Assembly (NCBI RefSeq): GCF_030250645.1
Contig: NZ_JASSVS010000003.1
Location: 186,001 to 250,000 of the forward strand
Source of the DNA: Marinobacter azerbaijanicus
GTDB lineage: Bacteria > Pseudomonadota > Gammaproteobacteria > Pseudomonadales > Oleiphilaceae
DNA length: 64,000 bases
Reading direction: 5' to 3'
Every line of letters begins with the position of its first letter. Position 1 is the stretch's first letter. Both the position numbers and the translations under genes were made by a program. Below, in pieces: positions 7,919 to 19,814 of the stretch. Below the pieces are notes generated by a model. That model made no database searches, was not told the origin of the DNA, and saw nothing but the letters and a program-made list of their open reading frames with translations.

Positions 7919-9367
7919 ATGCTGATTATCCCCGCAGAAAACTCGGTTAACTGGAAGCGCCCGCCCTGGGTAACCCTGGGTTTGATGCTGGCCTGTCTGT
8001 TGGTGTTCTTGTTCTACCAGGGCGGCGACAGACGGGTGACCGAGAAGGCGATTGAGGAGTATCTCGATTCGGGGCTGCAGGCATTGGAGGCGCCGGTTTA
8101 CGAAGACTATCTACAGCGCCAGATCAGCTTTGAGGGTAATGAGGAGCGGGTTTACGAGCTGCAGAGTTTCCAGCAGCTGCGCCAGGAGGGCGGGAATGTC
8201 TGGTTGGCCTACACGCTGTTATCCGACCGCGAATTCTACCAGTACATGCTGGACAACCGGGACGTTCTGCTGGCGCCGGCAGAGCGCCGACGCTGGTTGG
8301 AGCAGCGGGGCGATATACAGTCCAGGCTAATGGACCGCCTCAGTGCCAACCAGCTGGGTCTGGTGCCCGCGGACTTCTCACTCTACACACTGATTACCTA
8401 CCAGTTTCTCCACGGCGGCTGGGGGCACATCATTGGTAACCTTGTATTCCTGTTCCTGCTGGGCTTTACCGTGGAGAAAGCCCTCGGCCCCGGTAGATTC
8501 CTGCTGGCTTATCTGCTGTGCGGGGCAATTTCCGGCGTCGTGTTCACGGCCTTCTCCATGGGCAGCCATATTCCCCTGGTGGGCGCGTCAGGCTCCATTT
8601 CCGGGCTGATGGGAATGTACGTGGCCATCTACGGACTGCAGAAAATCCGTTTCTTCTATTTCGTGGGGGTGTACTTCAATTACTTCCGGGCGCCGGCTCT
8701 GGCGATTCTGCCGGTATGGCTTGGCAAGGAAATCTACGACTACTGGTTTGCCGGTGCCACAGGTATCGCCTACATGGCCCACGCCGGCGGGCTGGTGGCA
8801 GGCGCTGGCATGGTGTGGTTGCTGGGCAAGAGCTGGCTTCAGGTCAACGAGGAGTTCTTCGAGCCGGAAGAGGATGAGCAGGACGAACGCTTCACTACCG
8901 GCTACAGCCAGGCCATGGCCAGCCTGGGCCGCATGGAGTTTGACCTGGCCCGGCGCCAGTTCGAGGCGCTGCGGGAGCATTACCCGGATCGCACCGTGCT
9001 GCTGGAGCATCTGTACCAACTGGCGAAACTGCGTCCGGATCTGCCGGAATACCGGGAGCGGGCACGGGAATTGATGAACGAGTCCCTCAGCCGCCGTCAG
9101 CCGGAACAGATGATTGAGATATGGCAGGAATACCTGGGTAAAGGTGAGGGGCATCAGCCCCTGAGCGCCGAAGACCACAACCGTGTTCTTTTCACCAGCC
9201 TGAAACAACACGATCTCAAAGCCGCAGAAAAGGCCTTCGAGAGACTCAGAAGCACCGGCAATGAGCTCCTTACAACGGAGGCCTGTCGGTTGCTGGTGGA
9301 TGAGTTCGAAAAGCTCCAGATGACACCAAAGGCCCGCCATTACAGGCAGTTGTTGCAGGGAGGCTAA
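7919..9367 (+). CDS. Rhomboid family intramembrane serine protease with C-terminal helical tail
   Basis: A 482-residue membrane protease. After a first membrane segment (about 15-35) and a charged periplasmic insert of roughly 100 residues comes the rhomboid core: the HGGWGHIIGN loop, the catalytic Ser224 in GASGS and the catalytic His288 in YMAHAGG. The dyad is therefore intact. Residues about 315-482 form a soluble, alpha-helical, TPR-like tail, longer than in minimal rhomboids and suggestive of partner binding. ATG at 7919 begins the first hydrophobic segment; its ribosome site (GGTGG) is weak. Confidence 0.85.
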   Translation: MLIIPAENSVNWKRPPWVTLGLMLACLLVFLFYQGGDRRVTEKAIEEYLDSGLQALEAPVYEDYLQRQISFEGNEERVYELQSFQQLRQEGGNVWLAYTLLSDREFYQYMLDNRDVLLAPAERRRWLEQRGDIQSRLMDRLSANQLGLVPADFSLYTLITYQFLHGGWGHIIGNLVFLFLLGFTVEKALGPGRFLLAYLLCGAISGVVFTAFSMGSHIPLVGASGSISGLMGMYVAIYGLQKIRFFYFVGVYFNYFRAPALAILPVWLGKEIYDYWFAGATGIAYMAHAGGLVAGAGMVWLLGKSWLQVNEEFFEPEEDEQDERFTTGYSQAMASLGRMEFDLARRQFEALREHYPDRTVLLEHLYQLAKLRPDLPEYRERARELMNESLSRRQPEQMIEIWQEYLGKGEGHQPLSAEDHNRVLFTSLKQHDLKAAEKAFERLRSTGNELLTTEACRLLVDEFEKLQMTPKARHYRQLLQGG

Positions 9368-9380
9368 CTCACCGTTGGAT

Positions 9381-9493
9381 GGCCAGGTGCGGGGGAAGCT
9401 TTTCCAAAACCGTGCGGAGCCATGGATGGCGGAGCCGAGCGTACAGGGATGTATTCACAGCGTGTTTTGGAAAAGCTTCCCCCGCATCTGGCC
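9381..9493. repeat. Long palindromic element, copy A
   Basis: Inverted arms at 9381-9410 and 9464-9493 (30 nt each) pair with one G-U mismatch. The arms begin GGCCAGGTGCGGGGG and end TTTTCCAAAAC. The 53-nt centre contains GCGGAGCCATGGATGG and GTACAGGGATGTATTCAC. It fills the gap between the convergent rhomboid gene and the zinc-ribbon/TPR gene, abutting the latter's stop codon. The centre is shared with four other copies in this window; the arms are not. Confidence 0.9.
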
Positions 9494-10948
9494 TTACTCC
9501 TGAACTGCAAACGAGGCTTTCGGACCTTTCAAAGGTTCGCGATTTTCAACCTGCTGCAGATAAACATCGATCTGTTCGTGCAGCGGGTGATTCAGGCACC
9601 GCTTCTTGATGAAATTCAGGAACGCAGAGGCCTTTTCCCATTGCCCCAGGCCGTTGGCCAGTGCCTGTGCGACCAGAAGATAGGCGGGCGCCAGCTCCTC
9701 GCTGTTGGGGAAGCGCTTGTGAAAATCCTGCAGCAGTTTCAACGCAGGCTTGTAGTGTCCACGCTGGTAAAGACAGCGGGCACAGCGTACGGACAGTTCA
9801 GGCTCCTCGAGCCTGAATCCCGGCTCGATTGTCTCGATAACCTTCTGCAGTTCCGCAATACCATCACCGTCGTTCCTGTCTGCCAGCATGTTCAGCAGCC
9901 GGGGATGGTACCGGTACAGTTCCTGAATATCATTGCGGGCGGTCAGCAACCGGTGCAACTGCCCCAGCCGCAGTGAGTTCTGTGAGTCCCGTTTCAGTGC
10001 CTCTTTCAGCATGGACTGCACGCGATCATAGTTGCCGTCCTTCAGATTCATGTCGATGTCGGCATCAAAGCGTTGGGTACGGTCCCGGTTCTGCATTTCT
10101 CCGGCCTGATCGTCGTCCTGAAGGTCACTGGCGAACCCGAGCTCCTCCTGATACTGGAACAGCAGGTAGCCCAGCATGTGAAACAGCATGAGGGTAAAGG
10201 TGCTGTTGAGAAAGCCGGCCAGAGTACGCGCCACACCGGGTGTGAAGTGGGTGAGGGCAAAATCCTGGGCTGCGCCGGATGCCAGTGTCAGCAGGATCAG
10301 ATACCCGTAGAGCAGGAAATAGGGTGCACCAATCCGTGAAATCAGTACCGCCAGATTCATCGGGTTAACAGCAGCCATCACCGAATGCTCCATGGCCAGC
10401 ACCATGATGCTGGCGGGTAGCGCCAGTATCACAAAGGCCAGCGCCAGGAACATCAGCAGCGGCCCGCCTACCATGGCAGCGGCAGCCACCATGCCACCCA
10501 TCAGTGCAAATACCAGCAGTTGCAGAATGACAATATCGAAGCCACTGCCACTGAAAGCCACGGCTACAGGTGGGGGTTTCATATGGCCTTCCGCGGTGTG
10601 ACTAATCACCGCATAGGTATATTTCAGCAGCGCCAGAGCCAGTACCAGGGTGATAATCAACCCGAGGAGGTTGCCACTGACCAGCAACGGCACCAGCGTG
10701 CAGATGGCAATAACCAGTAGCGGATCGGTATGAAACGGGTAGCGGAAAAACGCGCCTATCCGGTTCCAGAAGGGCACCACCTCGGTAGCAGCCCCCAGAT
10801 ACCGCATCGCACGGCTGCAGTGAGGGCAGAGTGCATGTCGCTTGCGGGTATCGGCGTCCGGCATGCAGCGGGCGCAATAATGGATCTGGCAGTCACCGCA
10901 GTGCCATTTTGCGGGTTCGCCGGGATGGTAATGGCAGTCGTGTTTCAC
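9494..10948 (-). CDS. Zinc-ribbon/B-box membrane protein with C-terminal TPR-like repeats
   Basis: A 484-residue protein of unknown function. Residues 1-45 carry a cysteine/histidine-rich zinc-binding segment (CHYHP, WHCGDCQIHYCARC, CPHC). The middle, about 75-270, is strongly hydrophobic with perhaps six membrane helices. The C-terminal third (about 295-480) consists of helical repeats of TPR character (GNYDRVQSMLKEAL, GHYKPALKLLQDF, ELAPAYLLVAQALA). Such a layout suggests a membrane scaffold rather than an enzyme. Its TPR end recalls the tail of the convergent rhomboid protein, but I cannot show a link. Confidence 0.65.
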   Translation of the reverse strand: MKHDCHYHPGEPAKWHCGDCQIHYCARCMPDADTRKRHALCPHCSRAMRYLGAATEVVPFWNRIGAFFRYPFHTDPLLVIAICTLVPLLVSGNLLGLIITLVLALALLKYTYAVISHTAEGHMKPPPVAVAFSGSGFDIVILQLLVFALMGGMVAAAAMVGGPLLMFLALAFVILALPASIMVLAMEHSVMAAVNPMNLAVLISRIGAPYFLLYGYLILLTLASGAAQDFALTHFTPGVARTLAGFLNSTFTLMLFHMLGYLLFQYQEELGFASDLQDDDQAGEMQNRDRTQRFDADIDMNLKDGNYDRVQSMLKEALKRDSQNSLRLGQLHRLLTARNDIQELYRYHPRLLNMLADRNDGDGIAELQKVIETIEPGFRLEEPELSVRCARCLYQRGHYKPALKLLQDFHKRFPNSEELAPAYLLVAQALANGLGQWEKASAFLNFIKKRCLNHPLHEQIDVYLQQVENREPLKGPKASFAVQE

Positions 10949-11173
10949 AGTCGGCCCGGTTCTGGTGGCTCAGGGGAACAAGGGGCAATGATGGCAGAAG
11001 GCCGGCTATGTCACCAGCCACCTGTGTCGCAAATACCGGTATTCATCAGGATGTTGGGCGGATGTGCCCAACCTGTCTGCAGGCTCCGGTAGACTGTCAC
11101 TGAAAACGCTGCGTATCAGTGGAGGTATTCAAGAACTACCGATGCACTATTCAGCAGGGCTAATGGAGGATCA

Positions 11174-13003
11174 TTGGATAAGGCGAAAGATTTGAGTGCA
11201 GTCGCGGATCGACCCGCAGGCCGGAGTGATCACAGGTATAGCTGGAAGGGCATTCTGTCCCTGGCCCTCAAGCACAAGCCGAGGCTGGTGCGGGCCAACC
11301 TGCTCGCCATTCTGGCCACGGTGGTCAGTGTGCCGATTCCGCTGTTGCTGCCGGTGCTGGTGGACGAAGTCCTGCTGGACGAGGAAGGCCCTGTGCTGCC
11401 TGTTATGCAGACCGTTCTGCCCGAGGCCTGGCATACGCCGGTGGTGTACATCGGGCTGATGGTTCTGGCCGCCTTCCTGCTACGGGTGCTTGCACTGACC
11501 TTCAATGTGCTCCAGTCCCGGGAGTTCTCGAAAATCTCCAAGGACGTGGTGTTCCGGATACGCTCGCGCCTGCTGGGCCGGCTGCAGCGGGTAGCCATGT
11601 CAGAGTACGAAACACGGGGCTCCGGCGGCATTACCAGCCACTTCATCACTGATCTGGACACCATTGACCAGTTTCTGGGCACCACCATCAGCCGATTTCT
11701 GGTGGCCAGCCTGACAGTGACGGGGACTGCAATGGTGCTTATGTGGGTGCACTGGCAGTTGGGCCTGTTGATCCTGCTGTTCAATCCCCTGGTGATCTTT
11801 GCCACCATGCTCATTGGCAAGCGGGTCAAAGAGCTCAAACGCCAGGAAAACAGCGCCTACGAGGATTTCCAGGGCGACCTGACTGAAACCCTGGACGCGA
11901 TCCACCAGCTCCGGGCGGCCAACCGCGAGCAGCACTATCTGCACCAGCTGATCAGTCGTGCACGGACTGTCCGCGACCATGCCATCCAGTTCGAATGGCG
12001 TAGTGACGCCGCCACCCGGGCCAGCTTCGCGCTGTTCCAGTTCGGAGTGGACACCTTTCGCGCAGCGGCAATGGTAACGGTGCTGTTCAGCGACCTGAGT
12101 ATCGGCATGATGTTCGCCATCTTCGGCTACCTCTGGTTCATGCTCACGCCCGTTCAGGAAATGCTGAATATGCAGTACGCCTGGTTCGCTGCCAATGCTG
12201 CGCTGGGGCGAATCAACCAGTTGCTCGAGCTGAAGGAGGAACCCCGTTATCCCGCCCTGGAGAATCCTTTCAGGGGCAGGCACACCGTCGGCCTGACCCT
12301 GCGGAACATTCACTTCAGCTATGGCGAGGAGGCAGTGCTGAAGGGGATCAATCTGCACCTGGACCCAGGGGAAAAAGTAGCGGTGGTGGGAGCCAGCGGC
12401 GGAGGCAAGTCCACTCTGGTACAGGTAATTCTGGGCATGTACACGCCACAGCAGGGGGACGTGCTGCTGGGTGGCGTTCCGGTTCAGCGTATCGGACTTC
12501 CCTGTCTGCGTGAGCATGTGGCCACTGTGCTTCAGCATCCTGCGCTGTTCAATGATACCGTGCGCCAGAACCTGACACTGGGGCGTGACAAGACCGACGC
12601 CGAGATGTGGCAGGCACTCACCATTGCACAGCTGGACAGGACGGTGGCGGACATGCCCCACCAGCTGGATACCATGATAGGCCGGCAGGGGGTGCGCCTC
12701 TCGGGTGGCCAGCGGCAGCGTCTGGCCATTGCACGGATGGTGCTTTCCGATCCTTCGGTAGTGATTCTGGACGAAGCTACTTCGGCACTGGATGCGGAAA
12801 CCGAGTTCCAGCTGCATAAGGACCTGGAAGCCTTCCTGCGGCAGCGCACCACGCTGATCATCGCCCACCGACTCTCCGCGGTAAAACAGGCAGACCGGGT
12901 GTATGTCTTCGAGGACGGCTATATCACTGAAGAGGGTCACCACGACGAACTGATTGCCCGGCAGGGGCTGTACGCGCAGCTTTACGGGGATCGACAGGCC
13001 TGA
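11174..13003 (+). CDS. ABC transporter, fused permease and ATPase (exporter type)
   Basis: A 609-residue half-transporter expected to work as a homodimer in the inner membrane. The N-terminal half (about 25-335) has six membrane helices. The ATPase domain contains Walker A GASGGGKST, signature LSGGQRQRLAIAR, Walker B VVILDEATSALD and the switch His in IIAHRLS. The start is TTG at 11174, placed directly behind GGAGGA; no better in-frame ATG precedes the first helix. Substrate cannot be told from sequence: lipid, peptide and drug exporters of the MsbA/LmrA kind share this layout. It stands alone. Confidence 0.85.
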   Translation: MDKAKDLSAVADRPAGRSDHRYSWKGILSLALKHKPRLVRANLLAILATVVSVPIPLLLPVLVDEVLLDEEGPVLPVMQTVLPEAWHTPVVYIGLMVLAAFLLRVLALTFNVLQSREFSKISKDVVFRIRSRLLGRLQRVAMSEYETRGSGGITSHFITDLDTIDQFLGTTISRFLVASLTVTGTAMVLMWVHWQLGLLILLFNPLVIFATMLIGKRVKELKRQENSAYEDFQGDLTETLDAIHQLRAANREQHYLHQLISRARTVRDHAIQFEWRSDAATRASFALFQFGVDTFRAAAMVTVLFSDLSIGMMFAIFGYLWFMLTPVQEMLNMQYAWFAANAALGRINQLLELKEEPRYPALENPFRGRHTVGLTLRNIHFSYGEEAVLKGINLHLDPGEKVAVVGASGGGKSTLVQVILGMYTPQQGDVLLGGVPVQRIGLPCLREHVATVLQHPALFNDTVRQNLTLGRDKTDAEMWQALTIAQLDRTVADMPHQLDTMIGRQGVRLSGGQRQRLAIARMVLSDPSVVILDEATSALDAETEFQLHKDLEAFLRQRTTLIIAHRLSAVKQADRVYVFEDGYITEEGHHDELIARQGLYAQLYGDRQA

Positions 13004-13162
13004 GAGCGTAACATTTGTTTACATCTGTTGTTGATCCTGACTCCCGTACATGCCGTATGTATGCCACCACTACTTGTTCCAGAATGAACCTGCATCGCGA
13101 TCAGAGCCTGCTTTGTATGGTCCCGGGAATCTTTCAGCAGGCACGCCCGAGGTAACCCTCCA

Positions 13163-14677
13163 ATGACTGAGACCATCCATTTCGCCGAGGAAGAGCGTCT
13201 TCGCACGGACAGGCAGATGCTGTTCATCCTTCTGGCCCATATACCTGTGGTGGCTCTGCTGGTTCCCATCGGGTTCGGCACCCACGGATTCGCCATTGCG
13301 GCATCGCTGCTGGCGGGCGCTGCTATCGGACTCGGTTATTGGGTCTTACGGGGCACCAGGGCCCTTTCCGTTGTTTTTGCCGTCAGTCTGATGGTTTTTT
13401 CGGCGATCATGATTCAGGCCCAGATGGGGCGCATCGAAATGCACTTCCATATCTTTGCGGCCATGGCGCTGTTGATTATCTACCGTGACTGGCTGCCCGT
13501 GGTGACCGCCGCTGCCGTGATCGCGCTACACCACCTGGCATTCACCGGTCTGCAGATCTCCGCCGCCAGTATCGCCGGTACCTCCGTGACTGTTTTCGAC
13601 CATGACGCGAGCTGGTCCGTGGCCATGGTGCATGCCGCATTCGTGGTATTCGAAGCCGGGATTCTGGTGTTCTTTGCCATTCGAATGGGGGAGGAGCGCA
13701 AACAGGCAATGCAGATTATCGAGGTGGTTCAGGCTTTTGATGTCGATAAGGACCTTACAGGTAGGGTAGAGAATACTGGCAATAACATCACAGCGGCGTC
13801 ATTCAACAGCATGATGGCGCGGTTTGAGGCATTGGTTGCCACGGTTCGTGATCTGTCGTGCCGTTTGAGCACAAATGCACGCAGTCTCAAGGATGTCAGT
13901 GTTCATTCCGGTGACATCGTAAATGATCAGCAACAGCAAACCGATCAGGCTGCGACTGCCATGAACCAGATGGCTGCCACGATTCAGGAAGTGGCGCAGA
14001 ATGCCCAGACAGCGTCAGAATCCGCTTCTCACGCGTCAGAGGCATCAGCGGCGGGTTCCGGTAACGTTAACGACGCCGTGAAGCTGACAGAGTCCACGAA
14101 CAGCGCGCTGGCGGATTCCGGCCGCATGGTTCAGGAGCTGGTGAGCAAGGTCCAGTCCATCGCTAGCGTGATTGGCTCTATCAGTGACATATCGGATCAG
14201 ACCAACCTGCTGGCATTGAACGCCGCTATAGAAGCCGCGCGGGCGGGTGAGCATGGTCGGGGTTTTGCGGTGGTGGCGGACGAGGTGCGGAATCTGTCCC
14301 GGCGTACCCAGGCATTTACCGCCGACATCCGTATCACTATCGACGAACTGGCCGGGGTGTCTGAGGGCAGCCTGGCCGCCATAGAGATTGGCCAGACCCG
14401 TTCCCGTGAGACTACCTATGCCATTCGCAAGGCCGGAGAGGCGCTGGTAACAATTGAAAAGGCGATCAGGGAAGTCAGTGAAATGAATCAGCAGATTGCT
14501 GCGGCCTCTGAACAGCAGGCTGTGGTCTCTTCCGAAATCAATGAAAACATTCAACGCATGGCTGTGCAGAATAGCAATGTCGTCTCTGAAGTGAGCAAGG
14601 CGGGAACGATGGCAGGAGAGTTGCAATCATTGGTTGACGAGGTCAATGCGCTGGTGGGTGAATACAGAACCTCCTGA
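13163..14677 (+). CDS. Methyl-accepting chemotaxis protein with multi-pass membrane sensor
   Basis: A 504-residue chemoreceptor. Unlike classical receptors it has no large periplasmic loop: residues about 18-185 are six closely spaced hydrophobic helices with clustered histidines ([22 protein letters not shown]). A HAMP-like linker follows, then the signalling domain with the conserved hairpin tip [20 protein letters not shown]. The ligand is unknown; the buried histidines might bind a metal, haem or quinone, which is speculation. The ribosome site (GAGGT about 10 nt before ATG) is moderate. No che genes are nearby. Confidence 0.88.
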   Translation: MTETIHFAEEERLRTDRQMLFILLAHIPVVALLVPIGFGTHGFAIAASLLAGAAIGLGYWVLRGTRALSVVFAVSLMVFSAIMIQAQMGRIEMHFHIFAAMALLIIYRDWLPVVTAAAVIALHHLAFTGLQISAASIAGTSVTVFDHDASWSVAMVHAAFVVFEAGILVFFAIRMGEERKQAMQIIEVVQAFDVDKDLTGRVENTGNNITAASFNSMMARFEALVATVRDLSCRLSTNARSLKDVSVHSGDIVNDQQQQTDQAATAMNQMAATIQEVAQNAQTASESASHASEASAAGSGNVNDAVKLTESTNSALADSGRMVQELVSKVQSIASVIGSISDISDQTNLLALNAAIEAARAGEHGRGFAVVADEVRNLSRRTQAFTADIRITIDELAGVSEGSLAAIEIGQTRSRETTYAIRKAGEALVTIEKAIREVSEMNQQIAAASEQQAVVSSEINENIQRMAVQNSNVVSEVSKAGTMAGELQSLVDEVNALVGEYRTS

Positions 14678-14906
14678 TTGGCCGATTATTCCTCCGATCA
14701 TTCATTGAATTCTGCGGGGTATTCACCACCGCAATACCGAACATTCACGGGCTTGCGGTTGAAGTCTCGCCAATCAGTGCAATAGTTATAGGTGACTTCC
14801 ATCGCCGGAGTCTTTGCTTCAGTGTACTGATCAGTTGGAGCGCATTGACACAAAGGCTCCCGCAAAGCCTTCCGGAATTTTCGGATAATGAAAAAGGAGG
14901 CACCTC

Positions 14907-17669
<2,763 letters not shown>

Positions 17670-17676
17670 CAGGGAC

Positions 17677-17704
17677 GGCTGGCCAGGGGAGTGCCTGGTC
17701 AGCC
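17677..17704 (+). terminator. Hairpin just after acnA
   Basis: GGCTGGCCAGG and CCTGGTCAGCC form an 11-bp stem with one G-U pair and a 6-nt loop, starting 8 nt after the acnA stop. There is no U-run after it, so it may be a processing or pausing hairpin rather than a classical intrinsic terminator. Confidence 0.4.
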
Positions 17705-18056
17705 TGTCTGCGTGGATCTGCAATGGCGCGGTTCAATCCGGAACCCTGACCCGATGCCTACACCTGGTCCGAATCCGATGCCTCGCCTTCCGCAGTGGGC
17801 ATGTCTACCCAGAAATGCGCTCCCCGATCCTTCTAAGTATGACTATGCGCGCTATGGACAGTTCGTCGACATTTCGCGCAATGCAGGATAATACTGCATT
17901 GAAAGGCAAGCCTGTGGTATTCATGATCGTCAAGGTGCAAACTGAAGAAGTTGAGTCCTGCAGGGAACCCGCAGTGGTTGAGGTAATACCCAGGCCATTC
18001 GCTCCCATGACCCTGGCGGACCAGATACGTGAAATATGGATGTCCAAGGTTTGAGC
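17705..18056 (-). pseudogene. Intergenic stretch with a possible sensor-kinase C-terminal remnant
   Basis: About 390 nt separate acnA from the DUF2288 gene. On the minus strand, one frame reads GAHFWVDMPTAEGEASD and then a stop near 17758, which looks like the last strand of a histidine-kinase ATPase domain. Upstream in another frame are short pieces such as GANGLGIT that resemble a G2 box. No continuous frame joins them. A plus-strand 79-codon frame (17815-18054) also exists but has no recognisable content. I regard this as a possible decayed gene, not a proven one. Confidence 0.25.
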
Positions 18057-18377
18057 ATGTTTACGAAAGAATCTGCGGAAGAACTGAAGAGCAAACTGAA
18101 CCTGGAAACCTCCCGGATCAACTGGCACGATTTGCAGGTCTATTATGCCCGAGGGCATGTTGTGATGGTGTCCCCGGAACTGGATCTGCTGGATGTGGCA
18201 GCCGAGCTGGCAGCGGATAATACTGCCCGCTTTCAGCAATGGATGGACAGCGGCCAGGTAGGCGACGTTGCTCCGGACCTTGCCCGTCACTGGTATGACG
18301 AAAACGCCGAACTCTGGGCGGTGGTGATTGCACCCTGGGTGCTGGTTCAGGACAGGTCTGGTCATGTTCTTCACTGA
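18057..18377 (+). CDS. DUF2288 family protein
   Basis: A 106-residue soluble protein with the family pattern: an N-terminal LKSKLNLETSRINWHDLQ, a hydrophobic strand HVVMVSPELDLLDVA and a tryptophan-rich end (ELWAVVIAPWVLVQ). No function is known for the family. I chose ATG at 18057 behind AAGG; an in-frame ATG seven codons earlier adds residues not typical of the family. It is followed 18 nt later by another small gene in the same direction, so the two may be co-transcribed. Confidence 0.75.
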   Translation: MFTKESAEELKSKLNLETSRINWHDLQVYYARGHVVMVSPELDLLDVAAELAADNTARFQQWMDSGQVGDVAPDLARHWYDENAELWAVVIAPWVLVQDRSGHVLH

Positions 18378-18395
18378 ACTTTCCGGGAGCGCGCC

Positions 18396-18767
18396 GTGAA
18401 ATTGCATTATTTCCACGGTCGTGGCCCGTTGCGTGCACTGGTAATGGTCCGGGACCAGCGTAGGGTTGAGTTTTTTATCAAACCGGTTGGTGAGGACATC
18501 TGGGCTCTGGTGGCGCTTAGTGGCTCAGTGGCTGGCCAGCCCGAGAAGCACCGCTGCCAGGGCCCCTACCGCTCGATAGCTCAGGCCGAAGCGGTGTTGC
18601 GCAGTGCTGCAGGTGCATTGATGGGGCAGGATTATCAGCCCCAGCCCAATGACTACGTGGTCTGGTCGGTGATGGCTCAGCGGCTTGCGCGCACCATCCG
18701 CATCGACCGCGACGCCTGTGCGGGCAAGTTTCATTTTGATCCGGATCAGTACGAGCCCATCGGCTGA
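18396..18767 (+). CDS. Conserved-looking hypothetical protein
   Basis: A 123-residue soluble protein I do not recognise. It starts at GTG 18396 with GGGAG six nt upstream, which supports real translation. Composition is mixed alpha/beta with no signal peptide, membrane segment or cysteine motif. The middle (QGPYRSIAQAEAVLRSAAGAL) looks like an amphipathic helix. It lies between the DUF2288 and LysO-like genes, all in one direction with short gaps, so it may be part of a three-gene operon. Confidence 0.6.
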   Translation: MKLHYFHGRGPLRALVMVRDQRRVEFFIKPVGEDIWALVALSGSVAGQPEKHRCQGPYRSIAQAEAVLRSAAGALMGQDYQPQPNDYVVWSVMAQRLARTIRIDRDACAGKFHFDPDQYEPIG

Positions 18768-18800
18768 ACTGCACCATTCACAATCGTTTCCGAGGGTTCC

Positions 18801-19709
18801 ATGCTGACCGGCGCACTGCTGATTCTGGCCCCGCTTTTTCTGGGATTCGCCCTGGCATTGGAAAACCGTCACCTGATGACGGTCATTCACTACGGTGTTG
18901 AAGGGCTGATCTTTTTCATCCTGGCTTTATTGGGGCTTGGCCTTGGCCAGATGGAAGGGCTGTCTGCCCAGCTTGGCGGTATGGCGGCCCAGGTTCTGAT
19001 CCTGGTGGTTGCCCTCCTGGTCGCAAACATGATTGGTTTGTGGTTATTCCATCGCTGGCAGCCCATGAGCGTTGAACGCCCGGATGCCGATGCCAGTCCC
19101 GGCTATCGCCGGCTGTTTCTCGCCGGACTGAAACCATTGCTGGCGGTGGTGGCCGGCCTGTTTGCCGGTTATTTTCTGCTACCGTCCATGCCCATGGCAG
19201 AACAGGTGGCCACCTGGGCGCTGATGCTGCTGCTTTTTCTCATTGGGATACAGCTGCGTAATGCCGGGCTATCCTTGCGCAAACTACTGATGAATCGTCA
19301 GGGGCTGGGTATTGCCCTCTCTCTCGCGCTCAGCTCACTGATGGCCGGTATTGCACTGATCCCCTGGCTGGACCTGCCCTGGCACGATGTGCTTGCCATG
19401 ACGTCCGGCTTTGGGTGGTATTCTCTCTCGGGTATTGTGATCGGTGACGCCCTGGGGCCCGCCTGGGGCGGCGTCGCCTTTCTGAATGATGTTCTCAGGG
19501 AAATCATAGCACTGGCCATTATCCCGCTGCTGATCGCCGCCCGCCCTGCCATGGCCATCGGCTACGGCGGTGCCACTGCCATGGATTTCACCCTTCCGGT
19601 AATACGCAGCAGTGGTGGTCTGGCCTGTGTGCCGGTAGCCATCGCGTCCGGCTTTCTGCTGTCGTTTCTGTCGCCGGTGTTGATGGCAGTGTTTCTGTCA
19701 TTGGGATAA
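18801..19709 (+). CDS. LysO/YbjE-family lysine exporter-like membrane protein
   Basis: A 302-residue inner-membrane protein with about eight helices, matching the LysO (DUF340) family that exports L-lysine and toxic analogues. Diagnostic stretches are TSGFGWYSLSGIVIGDALGP and TAMDFTLPVIRSSGG. Ribosome site GAGGG precedes ATG. Substrate assignment comes from the characterised enterobacterial homologue; a different amino acid is possible. It is the last of three co-directional genes. Confidence 0.78.
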   Translation: MLTGALLILAPLFLGFALALENRHLMTVIHYGVEGLIFFILALLGLGLGQMEGLSAQLGGMAAQVLILVVALLVANMIGLWLFHRWQPMSVERPDADASPGYRRLFLAGLKPLLAVVAGLFAGYFLLPSMPMAEQVATWALMLLLFLIGIQLRNAGLSLRKLLMNRQGLGIALSLALSSLMAGIALIPWLDLPWHDVLAMTSGFGWYSLSGIVIGDALGPAWGGVAFLNDVLREIIALAIIPLLIAARPAMAIGYGGATAMDFTLPVIRSSGGLACVPVAIASGFLLSFLSPVLMAVFLSLG

Positions 19710-19719
19710 ATTGACACTG

Positions 19720-19759
19720 TGCCAGGCATATTGCGGTTTTACGGTTACGCTGCCTGGCA
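19720..19759. promoter_or_regulatory. Inverted repeat and -35-like element before the binding-protein gene
   Basis: TGCCAGGCA at 19720-19728 is repeated in inverted form as TGCCTGGCA at 19751-19759, 22 nt apart. It is either an operator or a weak lysO-gene hairpin. Just downstream, a perfect -35 hexamer TTGACA lies at 19775-19780; the best -10 (TAATGC near 19796) is poor and would give a very short leader. Confidence 0.3.
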
Positions 19760-19814
19760 GTAGACTAGCGATTCTTGACAAAGGTTAATTGCATTTAATG
19801 CACCCGGACACTTG

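Noticed and set aside
9422..9976. Open frame beginning in palindrome A
   Set aside because: It reads the repeat and then the antisense of the TPR gene; similar frames begin in each palindrome copy and are repeat artefacts.
11600..12943. 447-codon open frame on the minus strand
   Set aside because: Antisense to the ABC transporter, whose motifs are all on the plus strand; the translation has no recognisable domain.
17805..18416. 203-codon minus-strand frame across the DUF2288 gene
   Set aside because: Overlaps a recognised family gene in antisense and has no coherent domain; only its far end overlaps the possible kinase remnant.
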